Origin: Pseudonocardia acidicola
Lineage (GTDB): Bacteria > Actinomycetota > Actinomycetes > Mycobacteriales > Pseudonocardiaceae
Length of the DNA stretch: 33,244 nucleotides
Direction of reading: 5' to 3'
Assembly (NCBI RefSeq): GCF_012911935.1
Contig: NZ_JAAXLA010000077.1
Coordinates: 1-33,244 of the forward strand
The notes below the pieces were generated by a model that was given only the letters and a program-made list of their open reading frames with translations, did not search any database and had not been told where the DNA came from. A program made the translations under genes and the position numbers. Position 1 is the first letter of the stretch; every line of letters starts with the position of its first letter. Positions 11,146 to 18,212 of this stretch are shown one piece after another.

Positions 11146-11852
11146 GGGAGAACTCCGTGAGGTTGCGGGCGCCCGGCGCGGTACACGCGGGCGAACAGGG
11201 TGTCGGATGGGGCGGCGGAGCCGCCTGTGCGCGGAAACCGGCGCCGGGGCGGCCGTGTCCGCGCACGCACCAGCACCGGTGGCCCGCGCCGGATCAGGGT
11301 GTGCCGGATCAGCCCGGGAGCCGGCCGGCCGGGCCGGTGCCCGAGAAACCGGCGCGCCCGAACCGTGACCCCGACGGGGTCCGGGTCGCCCCGCAGCAGC
11401 ACGGCGAGCACCAGAACCCGGCGGCGCAGGGCCGTGGCCAGGCTCTCCAGGCCCCGCTGCACCTTCCACAGCGCGGCCTCCCCGCGCCGGACCCAGAGTC
11501 CCGCCAGCACCCCGGCGACGGCGTGCCCGAGCAGCATCCCGGGGCCGCCCGGTCCGGCCGCCATCGCGACAGCACCGGCGGGCATGAGGTCGGGGTGTGC
11601 GTTGTCCGCACACATGAAGAGCACATGCAGCCCGACCTGGGCCGCCAGCATCGCCGCGACGACCGCGCCGAGCGACCACTCCCGCTCCCCGGACAGCAGC
11701 GCGGCACCGAACACGGCGGCGTAGGCGGCGCCGAGGCCGGTGGCCCCGATCGGCATCCCGGACGCCATCCCGTGCGCGGTGGCGGTGAGCGCCACGCAGA
11801 TCGCGGCGAACGCCGCAGCCCGCGTCACGCGCAGAATCGGTCGGCCCGGCAT
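10944..11852 (-). CDS. copper-locus integral membrane protein with overlong C-terminal frame
   Basis: The first 170 residues form a four- to five-helix membrane protein (AAAFAAICVALTATAHGMAS; VVAAMLAAQVGLHVLFM; MLLGHAVAGVLAGLWVRRGEA) of a type often found beside YcnI/CopD genes in actinomycetes. It is His- and Met-containing (HVLFMCADNAHPDLMPAG), which could bind copper. After a segment ending IRHTLIRRGPP the frame has no stop for another 100 codons and runs 202 bp into ycnI in another frame, as a Pro/Arg-rich, low-complexity tail. Relatives, as I remember them, end near the RRGPP segment, so a lost stop or a frameshift near 11,270 is likely. The start ATG at 11852 lies 14 bp after the DUF5134 stop. 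The function is unknown. Confidence 0.7.
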   Translation of the reverse strand: MPGRPILRVTRAAAFAAICVALTATAHGMASGMPIGATGLGAAYAAVFGAALLSGEREWSLGAVVAAMLAAQVGLHVLFMCADNAHPDLMPAGAVAMAAGPGGPGMLLGHAVAGVLAGLWVRRGEAALWKVQRGLESLATALRRRVLVLAVLLRGDPDPVGVTVRARRFLGHRPGRPAPGLIRHTLIRRGPPVLVRARTRPPRRRFPRTGGSAAPSDTLFARVYRAGRPQPHGVLPCLQPPDAGGDVSPSSAPPPPSPCSPSSAPPRPTSPCTRTPPSRGATPRSPSRYRTRRTPPRRPSCR

Positions 11853-11866
11853 GTCGGCGACGCCCC

Positions 11867-12487
11867 TCAGAGCATCGCGAGCAGCGTGTAGGTCATGCCG
11901 ACGCCCATGACCAGTCGCCCGGCGGTCAGTACCGGGGCCGCATGCAGCACCCCCCGGGAGCCGGGCGCCGTCGCAGGCTCGATCGCCCGGATCCCGGACC
12001 AGACCAGGTGAGCGAGGAAGTAGAACGCGAAGACCCAGGTCAGGGCGGGAACGTCCACGGGTCCCCGAGACATCCCGGCCATCCCGGGCATGTCCGTTCC
12101 TGAGTCCGTCGCCATCGCACCGCCGGACCCGGCGAGGAACATGTAGACCATCGCCAGGCTCTCCACGACGTGGTGCAGGCCGGGACCCCTGACCGTGATG
12201 CCGCCGCCGGCGGCCCCGGCCCGGTGCCGCGGCTCGGCGACGAGCCAGTACAGCGCAACCACCCCGAACAGCGCGGCGCCCCACGGCAGCGGGATCGGAT
12301 CCCCGACCGGTAGGAACATCGCCGCCATGCCCAGGGCCAGCAGCAGGTGCGTGAGGTCCGTGGCGCCGGTGCCCTGCTCGTCGCTCCCGGCAACCTGCCG
12401 CCGGATCACGAGGCGCGCCGCGCAGTGCACGGCGATGAGCATGAACGCCAGGACGAACGCCCAGCCCGCCCACGCCGGCCCCATCAT
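11867..12487 (-). CDS. DUF5134-like integral membrane protein
   Basis: This 206-residue protein has about six hydrophobic helices and the His-rich features of DUF5134 proteins: MLIAVHCAARL in helix 1, DLTHLLLALGMAAMF in helix 2, and GLHHVVESLAMVYMFL. A Met-rich loop (DMPGMAGMSRGP) follows, then FAFYFLAHLVWSG and a last helix ending GVGMTYTLLAML. Conserved intramembrane His and Met-rich loops suggest metal contact, but no activity is established for the family as far as I know. It heads the operon DUF5134 / membrane protein / YcnI / CopCD. Two ATGs (12487 and 12484) are possible starts. Confidence 0.8.
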   Translation of the reverse strand: MMGPAWAGWAFVLAFMLIAVHCAARLVIRRQVAGSDEQGTGATDLTHLLLALGMAAMFLPVGDPIPLPWGAALFGVVALYWLVAEPRHRAGAAGGGITVRGPGLHHVVESLAMVYMFLAGSGGAMATDSGTDMPGMAGMSRGPVDVPALTWVFAFYFLAHLVWSGIRAIEPATAPGSRGVLHAAPVLTAGRLVMGVGMTYTLLAML

Positions 12488-12666
12488 CGCCCGCTCCCGT
12501 TCCCGTGTGCCCCGGACCTGGCGAACTCAGCGAAGAAGCCGGCCGTGAATGGCGTGGGAAAGCGTGGTGGGGGCCTTCTCGGACATCTCTGCAATTCTGC
12601 CATTCCTTGCCTGCCGGGCCGTCCGCCGGCGACGTCAGGGTAAGCACGCCGATCTCCGCTCCGCTA

Positions 12667-12681
12667 TACCGAACCCCGGTA
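12667..12681. promoter_or_regulatory. palindrome in the promoter region of the DUF5134-YcnI-CopCD operon
   Basis: TACCG and CGGTA are perfect 5-bp arms around AACCC, 180 bp upstream of the first gene and just after the end of the collapsed ATPase gene. The TACC...GGTA outline recalls CsoR operators, which usually have longer G/C arms. No CsoR gene is visible in the window. Candidate only. Confidence 0.3.
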
Positions 12682-12714
12682 CGGCGGGCGCCGACAAATC
12701 CGCTGGAAATTCAG

Positions 12715-13308
12715 TTACTCGGCGAATCGGTGGAAACGGGTGAACAGTTGGCGACCGGACCGAATCGCCGGGACCTGTGCGAACTCGAATCGGTTCAGCC
12801 GCATGCTGTTGGAGACGACGAGCAGCGACGACAGCACCATCGCCGCCGACGCGATCAGCGGGTTGAGCAGACCGCACGCGGCCAGCCCGAGATCGGCGCG
12901 GGCGAGTGCGGGCGCGTCGTTGACCCCGTCTCCGACCACGGCGACCGACCGCCCCTCGGCCTGCATGGCCGCCACCACGGCGGCCTTCTCGCCGGGCAGC
13001 ACCCCGGCGATCACGTCGTCGACACCCACCACGGCCGCGACGCCGCGGGCGGTGCCGGCGGTGTCGCCGGTGAGCAGAACGGTGCGCAGCCCGCGACGCC
13101 GCAGTTCGCGGACCGCGTCGGCGGCCTCCGGCCGGACCGTGTCGGCGAGCGCGCAGACCCCCCGGACGACGCCACCCGTGGCCACCGGTAGTTGACGGCG
13201 GCGCTGACGCCCGGGAGGGCGCTCGACGCGCGCGGCGCACGCCGCGCAGGTCACGCCGCTGATGGCGAGCTCGACCACCTGCATGTCCTGCGGCGGGGTC
13301 GTCGACAT
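12715..13308 (-). pseudogene. collapsed copper P-type ATPase, 197 codons
   Basis: The open frame joins pieces of a P1B ATPase. Residues 1-29 are a heavy-metal-associated domain start with GVTCAACAARVER. After an out-of-frame stretch in which another frame reads LPGVSAAVNY, the protein resumes in the phosphorylation domain at ALADTVRPEAADAVRELRR, with LLTGDTAGTARG and then GDGVNDAPALARADLGLA. It then jumps directly to GLLNPLIASAAM and SLLVVSNSMRLNRF, the last membrane helix. Missing are the first six helices, the actuator domain, the CPC metal site, the DKTGT phosphorylation loop, most of the nucleotide domain and helix 7. At least three deletions occurred, yet the frame stays open. It cannot pump metal; a small expressed remnant cannot be excluded. 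It lies next to the copper operon. Confidence 0.85.
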
Positions 13309-13527
13309 GTCCGGGTCTCCTGCCTGCCGCGGCCACCGTGTGCGGCAGGGCGGAGCGCCCCGTGCCCGACCGTGGTCGCCAGGAGTACCCGGACAGCGCC
13401 GCCCGCGTGCGCCGATCGGTGGTGCTCACGGGTCGCTGTCACCCTGCCCGGGTGATGCACCCGATCACCTCGCCGGGTCCGATCAGTACGAACGTTCAGC
13501 ACACGAGCCGGAGTGAGGACTGCAGGG

Positions 13528-14040
13528 ATGAGCAGCAAAGACGAGACGGTGCGGGTTCTCGCTGCGTCGTACGACAGCGTGGAGGAGGCCGAGGCCGACT
13601 ACGAGGCCGTCAAGAAGCTGTACGAGATCGCAGGGACCGGGCACCACTTCGACGCCGCCGTGATCCAGCGCGACGAGAGCGGTAAGAGCCACGTCGTTCG
13701 CAAGCACGAGCAGCCCACCCGGCACGGTGCCCTCGTGGGTCTCGCGATCGGCGCGGTGTCTGCGATCCTGCCGGGGATCGGGTTGCTGGCCGGAGGCGCG
13801 TTGGGGGCCGGGATCGGGGCGTTGACCGGCCACCTCAGAGGCGGCCTCAGCAACAAGGACCTGAAGCAACTCGGTGAGGTGCTCGATTCCGGCCAGGCCG
13901 GCTTGGTCGTCGTCTACGCCTCGAACGACGCCGACCAGGTCAAGGCCAACGTCAAGGCGGTGAAGAAGTACATCTCGGAGGAGTTGGACGCGAACGCCGA
14001 GGAGCTGGCGGGGCAGATCAAGGCGGCTGAGCACGCGTGA
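13528..14040 (+). CDS. DUF1269-type stress protein with glycine-rich membrane hairpin
   Basis: This 170-residue protein starts MSSKDETVRVLAASYDS, with an alpha/beta domain of the DUF1269 type (EEAEADYEAVKKLYEI). In the middle is a Gly/Ala-rich hydrophobic hairpin (GLAIGAVSAILPGIGLLAGGALGAGIGALTG), and the C-terminal alpha/beta half contains QAGLVVVYASNDAD and a Lys-rich helix. Such proteins are common in actinomycetes and are often seen among stress-induced genes; their biochemical role is unknown. I chose ATG 13528, preceded by GTGAGG at a 9-base spacing, over the upstream GTG at 13513. It is divergent from the collapsed ATPase gene. Confidence 0.85.
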   Translation: MSSKDETVRVLAASYDSVEEAEADYEAVKKLYEIAGTGHHFDAAVIQRDESGKSHVVRKHEQPTRHGALVGLAIGAVSAILPGIGLLAGGALGAGIGALTGHLRGGLSNKDLKQLGEVLDSGQAGLVVVYASNDADQVKANVKAVKKYISEELDANAEELAGQIKAAEHA

Positions 14041-14083
14041 GGCCACGGTCGAGCGCTCGACGGCCAGATCCACGCCTTCACGG

Positions 14084-14215
14084 CCAACCTCGCCCACACG
14101 GGCCTGTGTCCGGGAGGAAGCGAGCGGATGGGACGGCTGATGCGGCTGATGCAGACCGGCCGGGTCGACCCGGCCCGATGACCACATCATCAAGCCGCTG
14201 ATCACCTTCGGCTGA
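14084..14215 (+). pseudogene. zinc-dependent alcohol dehydrogenase, C-terminal relic
   Basis: One frame reads GLCPGGSERMGRLMRLMQTG and then RVDPAR before a stop, which is the conserved region before the last helix of medium-chain Zn alcohol dehydrogenases. Shifting frame restores PMTT, and after a deletion of about 20 codons the terminal IKPLITFG and a stop follow. Roughly 300 N-terminal codons are missing. The relic sits just upstream of an intact MDR-family gene and is a decayed neighbour, not part of it. Confidence 0.7.
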
Positions 14216-14271
14216 CGGGGCTTCGGGTCCCACGGAGGGAACGGCGCAGCGCCCCGACGCGTTGGGCGGCC

Positions 14272-15201
14272 ATGCGTGCCGTCGCCCTGACCGAGTACGG
14301 GCCGCCCGAGGTGCTGTCCGTGCGGGAGCTGCCCGATCCCCCGGTCGGACCCGATGTGGTGCTGGTCCGGGGCACCGCGGCGGGGGTGAACCCGGTGGAC
14401 CATCTGATCCGCCAGGGCCTCCTGCGTAGCGCGTACCCGCATCACGAACCGCTCGTGCCGGGTTTCGACGTGGCGGGGACGGTCGAGCAGGCCGGCCCGG
14501 CCGCCACCGGGTTCGCCCCCGGCGACCCGGTGCTCGGCTATGTGCGCCGCGACGACGTGCAGTACGGCACCTACGCCGAGCTGGTGCCCGCCCCGCTGCG
14601 CACGCTCGCCCACCGGCCGCCCGAGCTGGACGCCACGCGGGCCGCCGGGTTGCCGCTGGCCGGGCTCACCGCGTTGCAGACTCTGCAGGCCACCGGCACG
14701 CACGAGGGCGACACGGTGCTGGTGTACGCGGCCGCAGGCGGGGTCGGGCACCTGGCGGTGCAGATCGCCCGGGAACTCGGCGCTGCCCGGGTACTCGGCA
14801 CCGCGTCGGAGCGCAACCACGACTTCGTCCGTTCGCTGGGCGCCGAGCCGGTGAGCTACGGCCCCGGGCTGGTCGAGCGGGTGGCCGCGCTGGTGGGTGG
14901 TGACGGCCGGGTGGACGTGGTGGCCGATTTCGTCGGTGGTGACGAGCTGCGGGCCGCCCCCGGCCTGCTCCGCGAGTCGGCGCGGCACGCCTCGGTGGTG
15001 GATCCCGACGTGCGCGCGCAGGGCGGGCGGTACGTGTGGGTCCAGCCGGACCCCGAGCAGCTCGCCTGGCTGGCCGGGCGCGCGGCGCAGGGCCGTCTGG
15101 TCATCGAGGTGCAGCAGACCTTTCCGCTGCAGCAAGCACCGCAGGCCCAGGCGCTGCTGGAAGGGCGTCACGTCCGGGGCAAGCTCGTGCTGCTCGTGTG
15201 A
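14272..15201 (+). CDS. MDR-family quinone oxidoreductase-like protein
   Basis: This 309-residue member of the medium-chain dehydrogenase/reductase superfamily belongs to the zinc-free quinone-reductase class. The N-terminal GroES-like domain begins MRAVALTEYGPPEVLSV and contains AAGVNPVDHLIRQG. The Rossmann domain carries VYAAAGGVGHLAVQIARELG near residues 160-175, the NADPH-binding AxxGGVG motif, and an Arg/Ser pair after it. Residue pairs expected for the catalytic zinc (Cys/His) are absent. The usual C-terminus AQALLEGRHVRGKLVLLV is intact. It probably reduces a quinone or an enone with NADPH; the substrate cannot be told from sequence. The ATG at 14272 has only a distant GGAGGGAACGG upstream. 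Confidence 0.88.
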   Translation: MRAVALTEYGPPEVLSVRELPDPPVGPDVVLVRGTAAGVNPVDHLIRQGLLRSAYPHHEPLVPGFDVAGTVEQAGPAATGFAPGDPVLGYVRRDDVQYGTYAELVPAPLRTLAHRPPELDATRAAGLPLAGLTALQTLQATGTHEGDTVLVYAAAGGVGHLAVQIARELGAARVLGTASERNHDFVRSLGAEPVSYGPGLVERVAALVGGDGRVDVVADFVGGDELRAAPGLLRESARHASVVDPDVRAQGGRYVWVQPDPEQLAWLAGRAAQGRLVIEVQQTFPLQQAPQAQALLEGRHVRGKLVLLV

Positions 15202-15303
15202 GCGGGTTCCGGGCAGGCGCGCCGGGACGGTTCGGCGGTCGTCGAGGTCAGCGATCTTCCTGGCCCAGCTGTGGGCCGGCCCGGTCCACGGCGGTCAGAA
15301 GTA

Positions 15304-15459
15304 TCAGAAGTAGTGGCGCCGCCCCCCGACGGCCCGTCCGGTCGCCCCCAGCACCGCCAGGACTACACCGATCACCAGCAGGATGATGCCGATGGTCCAC
15401 AGAATGGAGATCTTCAGCAGAAAGCCCACCACCAGCAGAACGAGACCGAGGACGATCAC
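15304..15459 (-). CDS. DUF6131-type small membrane protein
   Basis: This 51-residue protein starts at GTG 15459, with a GGGAGG Shine-Dalgarno four bases before it. The sequence is almost all two hydrophobic helices: VIVLGLVLLVVGFLLKISIL, then a helix from WTIGIILLVIGVVLAVLG, ending with the basic tail GRRHYF. This matches the pattern of DUF6131, a tiny membrane protein very common in actinomycetes, of unknown function. It is too short for most ORF finders and lies between the quinone-reductase-like gene and the hemerythrin gene, on the opposite strand from both. Confidence 0.82.
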   Translation of the reverse strand: MIVLGLVLLVVGFLLKISILWTIGIILLVIGVVLAVLGATGRAVGGRRHYF

Positions 15460-15681
15460 CGCGCCTCCCAGGGCGAAGCCGCCGCCGAACCCGGCGGTGA
15501 GCAGAGTCTACGGCGGGCGGCCAGAACCGGAACCGTCGAAGCGGCCGATCGATGCTGAATCGTTGGGTGGTGGGCCGGAAACGACCGGTCCGTCGCGGAG
15601 AGGTTCTCGGCGCCCGAGCGCATAGGTCGCCCCGGTCGGGGAATGCGACATCCACCGGAGCGCAAGAGGGAGGTGTCGTTC

Positions 15682-16254
15682 ATGACCGCGACGCAGGAAC
15701 AGGACGTGGTGACGGTGCTGGTCGATCAGCACAACCAGGTCAGGAACCTGTTCGGCGAGCTGAACACCACGACCGGCGACCGGAAGAGGGAGTTGTTCGA
15801 GGACCTCGTCCGGCTGCTCGCGGTGCACGAGACCGCCGAGGAGGAGGTCGTGCACCCCGTCGCGCGCCGCAAGATCGAGGGCGGCGAGCAGGTGGTCGAG
15901 ACCCGGCTGGAGGAGGAGGACCAGGCCAAGCGCGCGCTCGCGGAGCTCTACGACCTCGGCGTGGACCATCCGGAGTTCGGTGACAAGCTGACCGCGTTCG
16001 AGCAGGCCGTCGAACAGCACGCCACCCGCGAGGAAAGCGAGGAGTTCGCCCGGTTGCGTGCGGCGCTGTCGGCTGACGAGCTACAACGCATGGCCGGGGC
16101 GGTGCGTGCCGCGCTGGCCACGGCGCCGACCCGGCCGCACCCGGGCAGCCCCGAATCGGCCGCGGGGAACCTGCTGGCCGGTCCTCCGCTGGCCGTCTTC
16201 GACCGGATCCGCGACGCGCTGCGCGACTGGATGACAGAACACAGGTCCGACTGA
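15682..16254 (+). CDS. hemerythrin HHE-domain protein
   Basis: This 190-residue helical protein has the iron-binding pattern of HHE/hemerythrin domains: DQHNQVRNLF near residue 16, HETAEEEVVHP near 53-63, and EQHATREESEEF near 115. These supply the His and Glu ligands for a di-iron site that binds oxygen, nitric oxide or peroxide. The C-terminal third (after about residue 140) is a Pro/Ala linker and an amphipathic helix not required for the fold. The ATG at 15682 follows a GAGGGAGG Shine-Dalgarno with an 8-base spacer, better than the earlier start at 15643. The gene is probably monocistronic. Confidence 0.9.
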   Translation: MTATQEQDVVTVLVDQHNQVRNLFGELNTTTGDRKRELFEDLVRLLAVHETAEEEVVHPVARRKIEGGEQVVETRLEEEDQAKRALAELYDLGVDHPEFGDKLTAFEQAVEQHATREESEEFARLRAALSADELQRMAGAVRAALATAPTRPHPGSPESAAGNLLAGPPLAVFDRIRDALRDWMTEHRSD

Positions 16255-16290
16255 TCTCCACGGCGTAGCCGGTGATGCGTACCGGCGTCG

Positions 16291-16902
16291 TCAGCGCGCG
16301 GCGAGCGCCGGGTCGCTCGGGTGCTCGGTGAGCGGCGTGGTCTGCACACGGGTCCAGGCGTACAGGGGCAGCGACTCCAGTATCGCCTGCATCTCGGCCG
16401 TGTCCTGGGCCTGCCAGAGGCCCAACGCGCTCGGCTCGCCCTCGCCCGGCTCGGCGGGCAGGGCCCAGAGCCGGAGGAGGTGTCCCTGCTCGGCCAGTTC
16501 GCGCGCGCGTTGTGCCTCGCGCGCCGTGGTCTCGTCGACTGTCCTGGCGGGTGTGCCCTCCGGGACGGCGATGGTGAGAGTGGTCAGGAACTCCGGGGCC
16601 GTCTTCGTGGCTTCGGTCTGCGGGTCGTTCGGGTGACGCGAGAGCGGCGTGACCTCATCGGTGCGCCACACGCGCAACGGCATCGAGGCGAGGACTTCCT
16701 CGAGCCGGTCGTCGTCGGCGGCGGCGAAGAGGCCGAGCGTGCGCCATTCGCCTGGTTGCAGCGGAGGACGCCACAGGCGAAGCAGGTGTCCCTGCGCCGC
16801 GAGCTCGCGCGAGTGTGCGGCCTCGCGGGTGCGGATGTCGTCGACGGCTTTTTCCGACGTTCCCTCCGGAACGTGGGTGGTCATGGTGACGAGATACTCC
16901 AT
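16291..16902 (-). CDS. tandem muconolactone-isomerase-like protein
   Basis: This 203-residue protein contains two copies of the muconolactone delta-isomerase (ferredoxin-like) fold. Copy 1 begins MEYLVTMTTHVPEGTSEKAV and contains AAQGHLLRLWRPP and a final MPLRVWRTDEVTPLSRHPND. Copy 2 begins FLTTLTIAVPEGTPARTV and contains AEQGHLLRLWALP and LPLYAWTRVQTTPLTEHPSD. Each half is the ~95 residues of the normal single-domain enzyme, which acts as a decamer in the catechol ortho pathway. Here no other muconate genes are adjacent, so the isomerase reaction is only a family-based suggestion; the stand-alone tandem form may be a binding or stress protein. ATG 16902 has AGGAGG eight bases upstream. Confidence 0.85.
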   Translation of the reverse strand: MEYLVTMTTHVPEGTSEKAVDDIRTREAAHSRELAAQGHLLRLWRPPLQPGEWRTLGLFAAADDDRLEEVLASMPLRVWRTDEVTPLSRHPNDPQTEATKTAPEFLTTLTIAVPEGTPARTVDETTAREAQRARELAEQGHLLRLWALPAEPGEGEPSALGLWQAQDTAEMQAILESLPLYAWTRVQTTPLTEHPSDPALAAR

Positions 16903-17220
16903 GGTCAGCACCTCCTGAGCGGAAGCAGCGCTCCGCACGTTTCCGGCTGAGGGCCGATGCGAACCGGCTCGCCGGCGGGTTGCCTCGCAGCCGACCGGCG
17001 TGAGTGCCGGAAGGTTGCGCCCGCACCGTGCGCGGCACGTCGTCGGCACCCGATGTCCGGCCGGCCGGCGTCGGCCCTGACCAGTGCGAGCTTGGCCTTG
17101 TGCGCCGTGCCTGGCTACCGCGCAGCTCCGAGCGGCCGGCGGCAAGCGCAGGGATCTGCGGACCCCCTGGGGAGAACCACCTGCACACGGTCGCGCACGA
17201 CCGCCGTCAGTCGGGCACGA
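16903..17220. other. intergenic stretch, no gene seen
   Basis: Apart from the MIase promoter/Shine-Dalgarno at its left end I see no credible gene here. Frames are open only because of high GC and their translations are Arg/Pro-rich. Confidence 0.5.
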
Positions 17221-17385
17221 CGAGATCGGCCCCGCACCCTGTTCCAGCAGGTGAGGGGCCGACCTGGCTGTAGTCACATGATCGTCGACGCCCTCGCGTC
17301 TGCTACCTGTGCTGTCTGTTCGCGTCCTGTGTCTCTGATGGCTTCCTGCGCGCTGCAGTTCGTCCCACGAGGCATTCCACGACAG
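17221..17385 (-). repeat. copy A of a diverged intergenic repeat (tRNA-end type hairpin module)
   Basis: The first 50 bp (GATCGGCCCC ... CCTGTTCCAGCAGGTGAGGG GCCGA, 17224-17262) match the hairpin at 26341-26380 with few differences. A second block at 17316-17381 matches 26494-26559 without gaps (19 of the first 20 bases identical, about two thirds of the rest). The tRNA-Arg fragment present between the two blocks in the right-hand copy is missing here and replaced by unrelated sequence. Copy A may be an old integration scar that lost its tRNA segment. Confidence 0.6.
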
Positions 17386-17458
17386 GTGTTCGCACAGGAC
17401 GAGGTCGAGTCCTCGTACTCGGCGGACTCCGCGTAGTTCCCGACGTCGGCGGGTCGTG

Positions 17459-17911
17459 TCAGCCGGCGCGGCGCAGTCGCACGATGCGCCAGTGGTTGGT
17501 GCTGCCGTCGCGGCGGTACACGAGTTCGTCGACCGCTGCGAGGGTCAGGGCGAGGCCCCGGCCGGACTCGGACATGGCGCGTGGCATCGCGGCGGTGGCG
17601 AGATCGACCTCGGCCCGACGCCCGTTGTCGAGGAACTCGCCTTCGATCCGGTCGAGGTGCACGCGGACGTGCAGGGTGAAGTCGAGTGGGGCGCCATCGT
17701 GGGCGTGCTCGGCGATGTTGCCGCCGACCTCTGTGACGGCGACCTCGAAGAGCATGCGGTCGGTGTCGGTGATGTCGCCGTGGTCGGACCACACCTCCTG
17801 GAGCAGGGCGTGCACTCGTTCGAGGGACGCCGGCTCGGCGGGCGCGGTGAGGCTGTACTCGTGCCGGCGGCCCTCGTCACCCGGCACTGAAGGCTCCGCC
17901 GACGGTGTCAT
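17459..17911 (-). CDS. RsbW-like anti-sigma HATPase
   Basis: This 150-residue single-domain histidine-kinase-type ATPase (HATPase_c_2) is of the RsbW/SpoIIAB group. Motifs: N-box FEVAVTEVGGNIAEHA near residues 60-75, LDNGRRA in place of the G1 box D-x-G-x, and G2 box SGRGLALTLAAVDEL. In partner switching such a protein binds a sigma factor or phosphorylates a STAS antagonist on Ser/Thr. The upstream gene is exactly such a STAS protein and overlaps it by 35 bp, so the two are very likely partners. No sigma factor gene lies nearby. The start ATG 17911 has only a weak Shine-Dalgarno, consistent with coupling to the upstream gene. Confidence 0.88.
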   Translation of the reverse strand: MTPSAEPSVPGDEGRRHEYSLTAPAEPASLERVHALLQEVWSDHGDITDTDRMLFEVAVTEVGGNIAEHAHDGAPLDFTLHVRVHLDRIEGEFLDNGRRAEVDLATAAMPRAMSESGRGLALTLAAVDELVYRRDGSTNHWRIVRLRRAG

Positions 17912-18212
17912 GCGCTCGAAGGACCCGGTCCAGGTTGGTCAGTTGCAGGACGGTGGCGATCTGCGGTCCGACGCCTGCGATGCGCAGGTCGCCGCCGGCC
18001 TGGCGGGCGGTCTTGAGGCCGGCGATGAGGGCGCCGAGACCCGAGGAGTCGACGAACTCGCACGCCGAGAGGTCGACCACGATCCGCGACCGGCCGGAGG
18101 CGACGGTGTCGGTGATCACCGTGCGCAGCTGCGGGGCGACGATCATCGTCAGCCGTCCGCTCGGCCGGATGACCGCGGCGCCGTCACCGACGGTGGTGTC
18201 GAGCTCGATCAT
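17877..18212 (-). CDS. STAS anti-sigma factor antagonist (RsbV-like)
   Basis: This 111-residue single STAS domain starts MIELDTTVGDG. The signature segment ACEFVDSSGLGALIAGL carries the phospho-acceptor Ser at residue 56 (D-S-S-G), as in SpoIIAA/RsbV, so phosphorylation by the overlapping HATPase and dephosphorylation by a SpoIIE phosphatase (one lies at 20.4-21.6 kb) are plausible. The ATG at 18212 has AGGAGCACC just upstream and lies within the last 29 bp of the glycosyltransferase gene, so the three form one overlapping operon. The signal may therefore govern, or respond to, polysaccharide synthesis. Confidence 0.9.
   Translation of the reverse strand: MIELDTTVGDGAAVIRPSGRLTMIVAPQLRTVITDTVASGRSRIVVDLSACEFVDSSGLGALIAGLKTARQAGGDLRIAGVGPQIATVLQLTNLDRVLRAHDTVGGAFSAG

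Noticed and set aside
13251..13538. Small minus-strand ORF between the collapsed ATPase and DUF1269 genes
   Set aside because: Arg-rich with no ribosome site and overlapping the start of the DUF1269 gene; more likely a promoter region.
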